64,000 nt of DNA, taken from contig NZ_CP133017.1 of the NCBI RefSeq assembly GCF_030866765.1, forward strand, positions 2,648,001-2,712,000, in the 5' to 3' direction. The position numbers were made by a program, and so were the translations under genes. How positions within the stretch are numbered: the first letter of the stretch is position 1; every line of letters starts with the position of its first letter. The stretch comes from Paenibacillus silvisoli. GTDB lineage: Bacteria; Bacillota; Bacilli; Paenibacillales; Paenibacillaceae. Below are positions 35,944-45,084 of this stretch, one piece after another. The notes under the pieces were generated by a model. The model saw only the letters and a list, made by a program, of their open reading frames with translations. It was not told the origin of the DNA and did not search any database.

Positions 35944-36807
35944 ATGGATTTCGGTAGAATAGTTACGGCAATGGTTACCCCGTTCCATCCGGACGGTTCG
36001 ATCGACTGGGAAACGACAGGACGCTTGATGGATTACTTGATTGAGGAGCAGCAAACGGACAGCATCGTCGTCTCCGGGACGACGGGCGAATCGCCAACGT
36101 TGACCGACGACGAGAAGATCGCTTTGTTCAAATTCGCGGTCAAACATGCTGCCGGCCGCTGCAAAATTATCGCGGGCTCCGGAAGCAACGAAACGGCGCA
36201 CTCCATCCACTTGACGCAAGTGGCCGAGCAGTGCGGCGTAGACGGCGCTTTGTTGGTTGTGCCTTACTACAACAAACCGACGCAAGAAGGCATTTATCAG
36301 CATTTTAAAGTGATTGCCGAAGGTACGAAGCTGCCGATTATGGTGTATAACGTACCGGGCCGTACCATCGTGAGCATGTCCGTTGAGACGACGCTTCGGC
36401 TTACGCAAATTCCGAATATCGTCGCGACGAAAGAGTGCGCGTCGTTAGATCAAGTGACGTTAATCGCTTCGCAAGCTCCTGCCGATTTCCGCGTTTACAG
36501 CGGCGATGACAGCAGCGCGCTGCCCGCGGTTGCCGTTGGCGCATATGGCATCGTAAGTGTTGCCAGCCATGTGATCGGCAAAGACATCCGCGATATGATC
36601 GATTCGTACTTGAAAGGCGATGTCGCCGCTGCTTACAAGCTGCACGCTGCTTCGCTGCCTCTCTTCAGAGGGCTGTTCGACCTGCCGAACCCGGTGTTGG
36701 TCAAAGCGGCGCTCAAGCTGAAAGGCCTCCCTGTCGGCGGCGTTCGCTTGCCGCTCGTCGATGCGACGGAGTCGGAAGCGGCTGCGCTGCGCAGTATATT
36801 GAACTAA
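35944..36807 (+). CDS. dapA: 4-hydroxy-tetrahydrodipicolinate synthase
   Basis: 287 residues from ATG 35944 behind TAGGAGG. DHDPS barrel motifs: VTPFHPDGSIDW near residue 11, SGTTGESPTL near 44, VVPYYNKPTQEG near 105, Tyr135 and Arg140 in MVYNVPGRT, and Schiff-base Lys163 in IVATKECA. It condenses pyruvate with aspartate semialdehyde. Together with upstream dapG and asd it feeds both diaminopimelate for the wall and DpaA/DpaB for dipicolinate. Confidence 0.98.
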   Translation: MDFGRIVTAMVTPFHPDGSIDWETTGRLMDYLIEEQQTDSIVVSGTTGESPTLTDDEKIALFKFAVKHAAGRCKIIAGSGSNETAHSIHLTQVAEQCGVDGALLVVPYYNKPTQEGIYQHFKVIAEGTKLPIMVYNVPGRTIVSMSVETTLRLTQIPNIVATKECASLDQVTLIASQAPADFRVYSGDDSSALPAVAVGAYGIVSVASHVIGKDIRDMIDSYLKGDVAAAYKLHAASLPLFRGLFDLPNPVLVKAALKLKGLPVGGVRLPLVDATESEAAALRSILN

Positions 36808-36846
36808 TTCATTCACTGCTCGTGGACGTTTTTCGATTGTCGCCAC

Positions 36847-36873
36847 AAACCGGTGCGTATGCATCGGTTTTTT
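36847..36873 (+). terminator. Terminator after dapA
   Basis: AAACCGGTGC at 36847-36856 pairs with GCATCGGTTT at 36861-36870 (one G-U) around GTAT, then TTTTGTTTG. It closes the dpaA-dapA cluster. Confidence 0.85.
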
Positions 36874-36958
36874 GTTTGAATTACGGAATGAAACGCGCTG
36901 CGCCCGCAAAAAGAAGCAGACAGCCGTTTCACCTTGAGCAGGCATTGTTCGGCTTTAC

Positions 36959-36988
36959 TTGTGTTTCGTATTTTCAATCATGTATAAT
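36959..36988 (+). promoter_or_regulatory. Promoter of rnj
   Basis: TATAAT at 36983-36988 with TTGTGT 18 bases upstream. Transcription from here would give a leader of about 240 bases before the RNase J start. Confidence 0.55.
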
Positions 36989-37030
36989 GAATGCAAGTGA
37001 CGGTGTGCGGCAAATTTTTGAAAAACGGGT

Positions 37031-37111
37031 AACGCCATGGGCGGCGTTCAACAGCACTAGTTATTAGTTGTATGAAGCGCGTTCCTGCGGGAGGAACGTT
37101 CAGCCATACAA
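37031..37111 (+). promoter_or_regulatory. Structured leader of rnj
   Basis: Two hairpins: AACGCC/GGCGTT at 37031-37048 and a two-step stem in which TTGTATG (37068-37074) pairs with CATACAA (37105-37111) and CGTTCCT (37080-37086) with AGGAACG (37092-37098). The remaining part of the gap to 37232 has no coding frame or terminator. Long leaders are common for RNase genes that control their own mRNA; a role here is inference. Confidence 0.4.
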
Positions 37112-37232
37112 TTTGGACAACGATTACATTATTACATTACATAAGTTCGATCAGATCAGCTTCCTTTCCGTCGTCGCGGCGGCAATCGAGGTCTGGTTTG
37201 TTTCGTAAAACTATTAGGAGGTACGGATACAC

Positions 37233-38912
37233 TTGTCTAAGAAGAACAACCAGGATAAGCTGCTTATATTCGCGCTAGGCGGCGTCGGTGAAATCGGGAA
37301 AAACATGTACGTTATTCAATATGGAAATGATATCGTCGTAGTTGACGCCGGTCTGAAATTCCCGGAAGAAGATATGCTCGGAATCGATATTGTCATCCCG
37401 GACATTACGTATTTGACAGAGAATCGCGATAAAGTAAGAGGGATTTTGATTACGCACGGCCACGAGGATCACATCGGCGGCTTGCCATACGTGCTGAAGC
37501 ATCTGAATGTGCCGATCTACGGCACGAAGCTCACGCTTGGCCTGATCGAAGGCAAGCTGAAAGAAGCGGGTCTGCTGGGCGAGACGAAACGGATCCTGAT
37601 CAACGCGGATACGGAAATTCAGCTCGGCTCCATGAAAGCATCGTTCTTCAGAACGAACCACAGTATTCCGGATTCGGTCGGCGTTTGCTTGGATACGCCT
37701 GAAGGCCTCGTCGTTCATACAGGCGACTTCAAATTCGACCACACGCCGGTTAACAATCAATATGCGGACCTGCAGCGTATGGCAGGCATCGGCGCTCGCG
37801 GCGTTCTGGCCCTGCTGTCGGACAGCACGAACGCGGAGCGCGCAGGCTTCACGCCGTCGGAGAGCATGATCGGCGTCGAGCTTGAGGATATTTTCCGCAA
37901 GGCAACCCAACGCGTCGTCGTCGCGACTTTCGCATCGAACGTACACCGTATTCAGCAAGTCGTGAACGCGGCTATTGCGACTAAACGGAAAATCGCCGTA
38001 GTCGGCCGCAGCATGGTCAATGTCGTGTCGGTCGCTTCGGAACTGGGCTACTTGAACATTCCGGAAGGCACGATTATCGAGCCGGAAGAAATCAACAAAA
38101 TGGCCGCTGACCGCGTTGCCGTTCTATCGACAGGCAGCCAAGGCGAGCCGATGTCCGCACTGACGCGCATGGCGCGTTCGACTCACCGCAAGGTTGATAT
38201 TTTGCCGGGCGATACGGTTATTATCGCGGCGACTCCGATTCCGGGCAATGAGCGTTACGTTGGCCGTACGGTAGACGAGCTGTTCCGCCTCGGCGCTAAC
38301 GTCATCTACGGACCTGGCTCCGTTTCCGGCGTACACGTATCCGGTCACGGCAGCCAAGAAGAGCTGAAGCTGATGCTCAACCTGATCAGACCGAAATATT
38401 TCATTCCTATCCACGGCGAGTACCGGATGCTTCGTCAGCACGCGCTGCTTGGCGAATCGGTCGGCATCGAACGCGAAAATATTTTCGTCATCGACAATGG
38501 CGATACGGTTGAATTCCAGAACGGCGTTGCGCGCAAAGGCAGCAAGGTGCCGGCCGGTAACGTACTGATCGACGGTCTTGGCGTAGGCGACGTCGGCAAT
38601 ATCGTTCTTCGCGACCGCAAGCTGCTCTCGCAAGACGGCATTCTTGTCGTCGTAGTGACGCTGAGCAAGCAAGACGGCGCGATCTTGTCCGGTCCGGACA
38701 TCATTTCCCGCGGCTTCGTCTATGTGCGCGAGTCCGAAGGGCTGCTTGAAGAAGCGAACCGCATCGTAACTTCGACGCTGCATAAGCTGATGAACGACAA
38801 AGTCAACGAGTGGGCGTCGTTGAAAACGAACGTGAAGGACGCGCTGGGCCGTTTCCTTTACGAGCAAACGCGCCGTCGTCCGATGATTTTGCCGATCATC
38901 ATGGAAGTATAA
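37233..38912 (+). CDS. rnj: Ribonuclease J
   Basis: 559 residues from TTG 37233 behind TAGGAGG. Metallo-beta-lactamase domain with the complete zinc motif THGHEDHIGG (His75, His77, Asp79, His80), HTGDFKFDH near residue 165, beta-CASP segment (about 210-370, STGSQGEPMSALTRMA and FIPIHGEYRMLRQH) and C-terminal domain. RNase J acts as 5'-3' exonuclease and endonuclease in mRNA and rRNA maturation. The locus between dapA and tepA is that of B. subtilis rnjB, whose product J2 is catalytically weak; here the metal ligands look intact, so J1/J2 assignment needs a tree. Confidence 0.97.
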   Translation: MSKKNNQDKLLIFALGGVGEIGKNMYVIQYGNDIVVVDAGLKFPEEDMLGIDIVIPDITYLTENRDKVRGILITHGHEDHIGGLPYVLKHLNVPIYGTKLTLGLIEGKLKEAGLLGETKRILINADTEIQLGSMKASFFRTNHSIPDSVGVCLDTPEGLVVHTGDFKFDHTPVNNQYADLQRMAGIGARGVLALLSDSTNAERAGFTPSESMIGVELEDIFRKATQRVVVATFASNVHRIQQVVNAAIATKRKIAVVGRSMVNVVSVASELGYLNIPEGTIIEPEEINKMAADRVAVLSTGSQGEPMSALTRMARSTHRKVDILPGDTVIIAATPIPGNERYVGRTVDELFRLGANVIYGPGSVSGVHVSGHGSQEELKLMLNLIRPKYFIPIHGEYRMLRQHALLGESVGIERENIFVIDNGDTVEFQNGVARKGSKVPAGNVLIDGLGVGDVGNIVLRDRKLLSQDGILVVVVTLSKQDGAILSGPDIISRGFVYVRESEGLLEEANRIVTSTLHKLMNDKVNEWASLKTNVKDALGRFLYEQTRRRPMILPIIMEV

Positions 38913-38932
38913 TCGTATATTTCAAACCAAAC

Positions 38933-38980
38933 ACGGTCTTCGAACGAGCCTACCCGCTCGCTCGAAGGCCGTTTCTTTTT
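38933..38980 (+). terminator. Terminator after rnj
   Basis: ACGGTCTTCGA at 38933-38943 pairs over 11 bp (one G-U) with TCGAAGGCCGT at 38962-38972; an inner CGAGC/GCTCG stem caps it; TTCTTTTT follows. Confidence 0.85.
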
Positions 38981-39069
38981 GCCCGAAATTGCATAATTCC
39001 AAGGGTGAATTCCATACTATGCAGAGCCGACCATTGGCAGTTTAGAAAGAAGCTCAAGGAGGAAAAGGC

Positions 39070-39840
39070 ATGTTTGAGGAAGGGCAAGTATTCAAGTCGG
39101 AGCAGCCCGAGCCGCCCCCGGCGCCGGAGCGCAAACCGGCCGGCAATCCGGTCGTGGACACCATCCAGCAATTAGGTCAGACCGCGACGCCGCAATCGGA
39201 GTCCAATATTTTTTGCATGACGATTATCGGTCAGGTGGAGGGCCATCTCGTACTGCCGCCGCAAAATAAAACGACCAAATACGAGCATCTCATCCCGCAG
39301 CTTGTGGCGGCGGAGCAAAATCAAAAAATCGAAGGCATCATGATCGTGCTGAACACGGTTGGCGGGGATGTGGAAGCGGGACTTGCGATCGCGGAAATGA
39401 TTTCGTCGCTCACGAAGCCAACGGTGACGCTCGTGCTGGGCGGCGGGCATTCCATCGGGGTTCCGATCGCGGTGGCCGGGAACAAGTCGTTTATCGCAGA
39501 GACGGCGACGATGACGATTCATCCGATTCGTCTGAACGGCCTCGTGATCGGCGTACCGCAAACGTTCGAATATTTGGACAAGATGCAGGAGCGGGTCGTC
39601 CGTTTCGTCACGTCCCATTCCAACATCACCGAAGAGAAGTTTAAGGAGCTTATGTTTAAAACCGGCGAGCTGACGCGCGATATCGGGACGACCGTCATCG
39701 GCACGGATGCCGTCAAGCACGGCTTGATCGATGCGGTAGGAGGGATCGGGCAGGCGCTGCGCGAGCTGAATCTGCTCATTGACCAGCGCAAGCAAGGGAA
39801 GACAGCCGAAGCCGCGGGAGCGGGAGGCTTGACGCAATGA
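39070..39840 (+). CDS. tepA: ClpP-fold translocation-enhancing protein TepA
   Basis: 256 residues from ATG 39070, AAGGAGG upstream. After a proline-rich N-terminus ([13 protein letters not shown]) comes a ClpP/crotonase fold: [20 protein letters not shown] near residue 95, the serine region [18 protein letters not shown] near 125 and [15 protein letters not shown] near 150. TepA of B. subtilis is a cytosolic/membrane-associated germination-related ClpP-like peptidase located at this site, between rnjB and spoIIIE. Length fits. Overlaps the next gene by 4 bases. Confidence 0.92.
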   Translation: MFEEGQVFKSEQPEPPPAPERKPAGNPVVDTIQQLGQTATPQSESNIFCMTIIGQVEGHLVLPPQNKTTKYEHLIPQLVAAEQNQKIEGIMIVLNTVGGDVEAGLAIAEMISSLTKPTVTLVLGGGHSIGVPIAVAGNKSFIAETATMTIHPIRLNGLVIGVPQTFEYLDKMQERVVRFVTSHSNITEEKFKELMFKTGELTRDIGTTVIGTDAVKHGLIDAVGGIGQALRELNLLIDQRKQGKTAEAAGAGGLTQ

Positions 39841-40061
39841 CGATTTACTCGACGATGCCGCTTGAGCTCGTTTACGATGGTATCAACAATCAGCCAGGAC
39901 CGTATGTGGCGATACACTTCGGAGATGTTCAGCTGCAAATCGAAGCTGTCTCTCCTGGAGTCGGTCGCATCGTCCGGCTGCTTGACGGGCCTTTGGACGC
40001 TTATCTGCGCCCCGAGTTATCGCCTGGGACGATGGTCGCATTCGGCCTGCCGCCGTCGTAG
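39837..40061 (+). CDS. YlzJ-like family protein
   Basis: 74 residues from ATG 39837, overlapping tepA by 4 bases (ATGA). The start [15 protein letters not shown] and the end with [15 protein letters not shown] match the small YlzJ-like family found between tepA and ftsK/spoIIIE in Bacillota. No membrane segment or known catalytic motif; function unknown. Coupling to tepA suggests it may partner TepA, which is inference. Confidence 0.85.
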   Translation: MTIYSTMPLELVYDGINNQPGPYVAIHFGDVQLQIEAVSPGVGRIVRLLDGPLDAYLRPELSPGTMVAFGLPPS

Positions 40062-40108
40062 AAGGCTCGTCCTTACTGGATAAATGTAGCACAGCCCCCT
40101 CTCACCTA

Positions 40109-40117
40109 TGGTATAAT
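40109..40117 (+). promoter_or_regulatory. Extended -10 promoter of ftsK/spoIIIE
   Basis: TGGTATAAT, that is a TGN motif directly before a perfect TATAAT (40112-40117). No convincing -35 box. The short distance (about 20 bases) to the ftsK start gives a very short leader. Confidence 0.45.
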
Positions 40118-40137
40118 GGCTACCAGAGGTGACCAAT

Positions 40138-42795
40138 TTGGCGAAGAAAAAGAAGAAGCGCAGAAGCTCGATCGGGACGAGCCTGAAGTACGAGGTTTAT
40201 GGCATTTTGCTCATAACCGTATCAATCATCGCGCTTTCCGGCGAAGCGACGGTCGGCCGTTCCTTGTCTAAATTGTTCGGTTTGTTATTAGGCAAATTTT
40301 ATTTCGTGCTGCCGATCGTCGGCATTTACGTTGGACTTGCCGTTATGGTGAAACGCGCGTGGCCGACGGGCTGGTCGACGCGGAAAACGGGCGTACTGCT
40401 GGCAGTCCTCGCAAGCACGCTGTGGAGCTCCGTTGCCGTCATGGATCAGAAGACGGAACCGACGGGCGGACTGACGGCATCCTATATCTTGACCCAGCTT
40501 GGCGGCGACATCCGAGGCGCGCTAATTGTGCCTTCGCAGGAAGTGCAGGCGGACGGCCTCGTGCCGACCATCAGCGGCGGTTACATCGGAGCGATCCAGT
40601 ATACGCTGCTCTATTGGCTGTTCGGCTATTTCGGCGCCAAGTTTATTATGATCGTCATGTTCGCGATCGCGGTCATGCTGATGACGGGCAAATCCTACGT
40701 TGATCTGCTGCGTACAGCGAGAATTAAAGGCGGACGGTTCTGGTCGCTGCTGCGGGTGAAGCTGTTCACGAGGCGTCAGCCGCTGGCGGCTTCCGCAGCG
40801 AAAGCGGGCGGCGGCAAAGGCGCGATCGTCGCATTGGACGATTTCGATGACGACGATGACGATGATTATGAACCGGTACATAAGCCGCGCGCGAAGAAGA
40901 AGAGCAGGTTCCCGATATTCTCCTGGTTCAATGAAGTGCCGAATCCAGGGGGAGAGGACCCGCATGATTCCGAATGGCAAATGGACGATGGCCATCAAGC
41001 GGAACCGAAATCGAAAGCAGGCCGCAATGCATGGCAGGATATGGATGATGATGACGAACAAGGCTGGCAAGCCAATGTGCTGGAGCAGATCGAAGAAAGA
41101 CCTGCCATGCAGCCGCAGACTGTTCAACCGGCAAAGTGGGAGCTTCCTTACGATGACGATGCCGCGAATGACGAGCAAGAGGTATTGACCGATTTCCGTT
41201 CGACCGAGCAAGCCGATTCGTTGACAGAAGACGAGCCGGAAGAGTTCGAGGTGGAAGAGGCGAAGCAGCTGCCGTCGAATTTGCCGGAAAGTCCGGCGAT
41301 GATGCAGGACGAGCTCGGTTCGAATGAAGGCTCGGGCAGCATTGACAAACCGATGCCTATGGAAAAGCCTTACGTGTTGCCTTCTCTTGCGCTTCTCCAG
41401 AAGCAAAGCGGCAGCGGCAAGAACAGCGAAGCTGCCGACACGATGGAAACGGAAGCGCGGCGCACGCTGGAAGCAACGCTCGAGAGCTTTGGCGTACGGG
41501 CTAAGGTGCTAGGCGTCGCGAGAGGGCCTGCCGTGACTCGATATGAGGTGCAGCCTGCGACCGGCGTTAAGGTCAGCCGAATCGTTGGGCTTACCGACGA
41601 TATCGCTTTGGCGCTTGCCGCGAAGGATATTCGGATGGAAGCGCCGATTCCGGGTAAATCCGCGATCGGCATCGAGGTGCCGAATACGGAGATTTCCGTC
41701 GTTACGATGCGCGAAGTGATGGAAACGGCCTTATTCCAGAATGCAAGCTCTAAGCTGTCCATCGCATTCGGGCGGGACATTTCCGGCCAGCCGATCGTAG
41801 CCAACCTGGCGAAGATGCCGCATTTGCTCGTAGCCGGCGCGACGGGCTCGGGTAAATCCGTCTGCATCAACGGCATTATCACGAGTATTTTGTACAAAGC
41901 ACGTCCGGATGAAGTCAAGCTGCTCATGATCGACCCGAAAATGGTCGAGCTGAATATGTACAATGGCATTCCGCATTTGCTGGCGCCGGTTGTGACCGAT
42001 CCTAGACGCGCCTCCCTGGCGTTGAAGAAGATCGTCGTCGAGATGGAAAAGCGCTATGAGCTGTTTTCCAAGTCCGGTACCCGGAATATCGAAGGCTACA
42101 ATACGCTCATGGCGGACAACCCGTCCGCGGTGCTGCCGTATATCGTAGTTATCGTGGACGAGCTTGCGGACCTGATGATGGTAGCCGCGAACGACGTGGA
42201 GGACGCGATTTGCCGGCTTGCGCAAATGGCGCGCGCCTCGGGCATCCATCTCATCATCGCCACCCAGCGTCCATCGGTTGACGTTATTACGGGGCTTATC
42301 AAAGCCAACATTCCATCGCGGATCGCGTTCGCCGTTTCTTCGCAAGTCGATTCTCGAACGATTCTAGATGGGGTCGGCGCGGAGAAGCTTCTCGGACGCG
42401 GGGATATGCTGTTCCTGCCGGTTGGTTTGTCCAAGCCGCTTCGCGTGCAGCAAGCGTTCCTCTCCGACCAAGAGGTTGAAGCGGTCGTTGCCTATGCCCG
42501 CGGTCAAGGAGAAGCCGAGTACAAGGAGGATCTGGTGCCGGAGGTAGACGATACGGTGGCGGAAAACGAGGATGTGCTGGATGAGCTCTATGATCAAGCG
42601 GTCCGCATCGTTCTGGAAGCGAAGCAGGCTTCGGTTTCTTTGCTCCAGCGGCGCATGCGCATCGGCTACACGCGTGCCGCGAGGCTGATTGACCAGATGG
42701 AAGCGCGCAGTATTGTCGGCCCTTATGAAGGGAGCAAGCCGCGCGAAGTGCTGCTTACGATCGATCAATACGACACAGGAAAGATTAGCTCCTAA
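40138..42795 (+). CDS. spoIIIE: DNA translocase FtsK/SpoIIIE
   Basis: 885 residues; TTG 40138 is preferred because AGAGGTGA lies 6-13 bases upstream, a GTG at 40129 overlaps that site. A basic start ([12 protein letters not shown]), four membrane helices (about 20-185), a long acidic linker (about 225-430, including a run of eight Asp/Glu), then the FtsK motor: alpha/beta RecA-like domain with Walker [12 protein letters not shown] near 566 and [12 protein letters not shown] near 670, and the gamma winged helix (from about 815, [18 protein letters not shown]) that reads polarity sequences. It pumps the chromosome into the forespore and clears DNA from septa. Confidence 0.97.
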   Translation: MAKKKKKRRSSIGTSLKYEVYGILLITVSIIALSGEATVGRSLSKLFGLLLGKFYFVLPIVGIYVGLAVMVKRAWPTGWSTRKTGVLLAVLASTLWSSVAVMDQKTEPTGGLTASYILTQLGGDIRGALIVPSQEVQADGLVPTISGGYIGAIQYTLLYWLFGYFGAKFIMIVMFAIAVMLMTGKSYVDLLRTARIKGGRFWSLLRVKLFTRRQPLAASAAKAGGGKGAIVALDDFDDDDDDDYEPVHKPRAKKKSRFPIFSWFNEVPNPGGEDPHDSEWQMDDGHQAEPKSKAGRNAWQDMDDDDEQGWQANVLEQIEERPAMQPQTVQPAKWELPYDDDAANDEQEVLTDFRSTEQADSLTEDEPEEFEVEEAKQLPSNLPESPAMMQDELGSNEGSGSIDKPMPMEKPYVLPSLALLQKQSGSGKNSEAADTMETEARRTLEATLESFGVRAKVLGVARGPAVTRYEVQPATGVKVSRIVGLTDDIALALAAKDIRMEAPIPGKSAIGIEVPNTEISVVTMREVMETALFQNASSKLSIAFGRDISGQPIVANLAKMPHLLVAGATGSGKSVCINGIITSILYKARPDEVKLLMIDPKMVELNMYNGIPHLLAPVVTDPRRASLALKKIVVEMEKRYELFSKSGTRNIEGYNTLMADNPSAVLPYIVVIVDELADLMMVAANDVEDAICRLAQMARASGIHLIIATQRPSVDVITGLIKANIPSRIAFAVSSQVDSRTILDGVGAEKLLGRGDMLFLPVGLSKPLRVQQAFLSDQEVEAVVAYARGQGEAEYKEDLVPEVDDTVAENEDVLDELYDQAVRIVLEAKQASVSLLQRRMRIGYTRAARLIDQMEARSIVGPYEGSKPREVLLTIDQYDTGKISS

Positions 42796-42805
42796 GGCAA
42801 ATTCA

Positions 42806-42836
42806 TGCATAATGGTTACCTTGATTTCTCATACTA
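42806..42836 (+). promoter_or_regulatory. Sigma-G-type promoter of sleB
   Basis: TGCATA at 42806-42811, 18-base spacer, CATACTA at 42830-42836. The -10 is a perfect match to the forespore sigma-G/sigma-F pattern and the -35 differs by one base from TGAATA. B. subtilis sleB is transcribed by sigma-G, in agreement. Confidence 0.65.
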
Positions 42837-42893
42837 GGGATACGCTTCGCTTGCTTTGCGAAATCACTTGCAAGAGAAAGGCAGATCCTAAAG

Positions 42894-43670
42894 ATGAGAA
42901 ATCGTTTAATTACGGTGACCATCGTCATCGTCCTTCTGTTGTTCGGCGCTTTCACCCTGAAACATGCCGCGTTCAATAAGTCTACCGAAACGTTCAGCAG
43001 CGCCATCCTGAAAGTCGGCTCCAGCGGTAAAGACGTCCGGGAGCTGCAGGGCCGGCTTAAAGCGCTCGGCTACTTTGACGGAAAGATTGACGGCGTCTTC
43101 GGCACGAAAACGAAAAACGCGGTTACCTGGTTTCAATGGAAATTCGGGATGAAGGCCGATGGCGTAGTCGGTGCGAAAACAAAGCTGAAGCTGTGGGAAG
43201 CGACGAAGAACTGGAAGCCTACAGCCGAGTCCAGCGGAACCGGCAGCAGCGGAGGCGGCAGCGCGAGCAGCAAGCCGTCGACGTCGGATGTCAACAAGTC
43301 GAATAACCTCGGCTTGTCCGCGAACGATTTGAAGCTGATGGCCAATGCCGTTTACGGCGAGTCGCGCGGCGAGCCTTACATCGGGCAAGTGGCGGTAGCC
43401 GCGGTTATTTTGAATCGGGTGAAGTCGCCGAGCTTTCCGAACACCGTCTCCGGCGTTATCTTCCAGCCCGGCGCGTTCACGGCCGTGGCCGACGGCCAAA
43501 TTTGGCTGACGCCGAACGAGAATGCGAGAAAAGCGGTGCAGGACGCCATTAACGGCATGGATCCTACCGGCGGCTGCATCTACTACTTCAACCCGGTGAC
43601 GGCAACTTCCAAATGGATTTGGTCCCGGCCGCAGGTCAAAACGATCGGAAAACATATTTTCTGCATGTAG
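42894..43670 (+). CDS. sleB: Spore cortex-lytic enzyme SleB
   Basis: 258 residues from ATG 42894. N-terminal signal/membrane helix (LITVTIVIVLLLFGAFTL); peptidoglycan-binding domain at about 38-100 (LQGRLKALGYFDGKIDGVFG, AVTWFQWKFGMKADGVVG); a Ser/Gly linker; hydrolase_2 catalytic domain at about 148-258 with NAVYGESRGEPYIGQVAVAA containing the catalytic Glu, and IYYFNPVTATSKWIW. SleB is a lytic transglycosylase acting on muramic-delta-lactam cortex during germination. The usual partner ypeB does not follow; ymfF comes next after a terminator. Confidence 0.93.
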   Translation: MRNRLITVTIVIVLLLFGAFTLKHAAFNKSTETFSSAILKVGSSGKDVRELQGRLKALGYFDGKIDGVFGTKTKNAVTWFQWKFGMKADGVVGAKTKLKLWEATKNWKPTAESSGTGSSGGGSASSKPSTSDVNKSNNLGLSANDLKLMANAVYGESRGEPYIGQVAVAAVILNRVKSPSFPNTVSGVIFQPGAFTAVADGQIWLTPNENARKAVQDAINGMDPTGGCIYYFNPVTATSKWIWSRPQVKTIGKHIFCM

Positions 43671-43678
43671 CATTGACA

Positions 43679-43712
43679 GAAGCAGCCTGCCGTTTGCCGC
43701 AGGTTGCTTCTT
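43679..43712 (+). terminator. Terminator after sleB
   Basis: GAAGCAGCCTGC at 43679-43690 pairs with GCAGGTTGCTTC at 43699-43710 (one G-U), with a short pyrimidine tract after it. Confidence 0.7.
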
Positions 43713-43744
43713 CCATTTCCAATCGGGTAGAATGGAATAGATCC

Positions 43745-43773
43745 TTGGAAAATGGAATAGATTGTCTTTATAA
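43745..43773 (+). promoter_or_regulatory. Promoter of the ymfF-ymfH-ymfI operon
   Basis: TTGGAA at 43745-43750, 17-base spacer, TTATAA at 43768-43773, about 25 bases before the ymfF start. Confidence 0.5.
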
Positions 43774-43798
43774 ACTTGAGCGGAAGGGGACGTGAAAC

Positions 43799-45079
43799 GT
43801 GAGCAACTCTCCATTTCAACGCGGGCAGCTGAATCGCATCCGGCTGCACGTACTGCCGACACAACGCTTCAAAACATTTTCCATTTCCTTATATGCGGGC
43901 ATTCCTTTAAAGGAAGAGACGGTTACGCCTGTCGCATTAATTCCTTTCGTGCTGAGAAGGGGCACAGCCTCCACGCCGGAGACGATCGCGTTTCGTGAAC
44001 GGCTTGACGATCTGTACGGCGCCGGCTTCGGCTTCGACGTCTACAAGCGCGGCGACGCGCAAATCGTCCAGTTCCGGATGGACGTCATCAATGACCGGTT
44101 CGTGTCGTCCGATCAGCCGCTGCTGGCCGCGTCCTTGAAGCTGCTAGGCGAGGTAGTGACCGAGCCGACGTTGGAGAACGGACAGCTTCGGGCTAAATAC
44201 GTGGAAGCGGAGAAGGAAACGCTTCGCAAACGGCTGGAAGCGATCATTAACGATAAAATCCGCTATGCGGCGGAGCGTTGTTTAGAAGTGATGTGCGAGG
44301 ATGAGCCGTACAGGCTTCACGCGCTCGGCAAGCTGGACGACATTGAAGGTCTGACCCCGGCTTCCTTGACTGCGGCATACCGCGATTGGCTGTCGAAAGC
44401 AGCCTTCGATTTGTACGTAGTCGGCGATACGTCGCTTGAGGAAGTGAAAGCGCTCGTCGCGGAAGCGTTTCATCATAATGAAGGATCGCCGGCCGATTAC
44501 ACGCTGCCCGAGATCCGCAAGCCGATCGGGCAGGTGAAAACGGTCGTCGACAAGATGGACGTCAACCAAGGGAAGCTGAATCTCGGTCTGCGAATCAATT
44601 CGGCATACGGCGATGACGACTATCCGGCGGCTCTTCTGTACAATGGCATTCTGGGCGGTTACCCGCATTCCAAGCTGTTCCTGAACGTGCGGGAGAAGGC
44701 AAGCCTCGCTTACTACGCTTCCTCGCGCTTGGACGGCCATAAAGGGCTTTGCACGATTCAATCGGGCATCGAAATCGCGAATTACGACAAGGCAGTCACC
44801 ATTATTAAAGAGCAGCTCGAAAGCATGCGCAGCGGCCAATACAGCGATCTCGAAATGAACCAGACGAAGGCGATGATCGCCAACCATCTGCGCGAGCTGC
44901 AGGATTCCGCCAACGAGATGATCGGCTTCGATTTCAATGCGATACTATCCAAACGCGAGCGGTCCGCGCAGGAGCTGCTGGAGCAAGTCCAGGCGGTTAC
45001 CGCCGAGCAAATCGCGGCGATCGCGCATAAGACCGAGCTCGATACGATCTATTTCCTGCGTGACAGGAAGGAGGGCTAA
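43799..45079 (+). CDS. ymfF: M16-like EF-P 5-aminopentanol modification-associated protein YmfF
   Basis: 426 residues from GTG 43799. M16 peptidase fold with the family layout (RLHVLPTQRFKTFSISLYAG at the start, LGLRINSAYGDDDYPAALLY and ILGGYPHSKLFLNVREKASL near 280-300), but no HxxEH zinc motif: the corresponding N-terminal segment reads ALIPFVLRRGTASTPETIAF. It is therefore probably the inactive half of a heterodimer with YmfH, which follows 5 bases later and keeps the motif. In B. subtilis ymfF and ymfH are linked with processing of the aminopentanol group on Lys32 of EF-P. Confidence 0.92.
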   Translation: MSNSPFQRGQLNRIRLHVLPTQRFKTFSISLYAGIPLKEETVTPVALIPFVLRRGTASTPETIAFRERLDDLYGAGFGFDVYKRGDAQIVQFRMDVINDRFVSSDQPLLAASLKLLGEVVTEPTLENGQLRAKYVEAEKETLRKRLEAIINDKIRYAAERCLEVMCEDEPYRLHALGKLDDIEGLTPASLTAAYRDWLSKAAFDLYVVGDTSLEEVKALVAEAFHHNEGSPADYTLPEIRKPIGQVKTVVDKMDVNQGKLNLGLRINSAYGDDDYPAALLYNGILGGYPHSKLFLNVREKASLAYYASSRLDGHKGLCTIQSGIEIANYDKAVTIIKEQLESMRSGQYSDLEMNQTKAMIANHLRELQDSANEMIGFDFNAILSKRERSAQELLEQVQAVTAEQIAAIAHKTELDTIYFLRDRKEG

Positions 45080-45084
45080 GGCCG

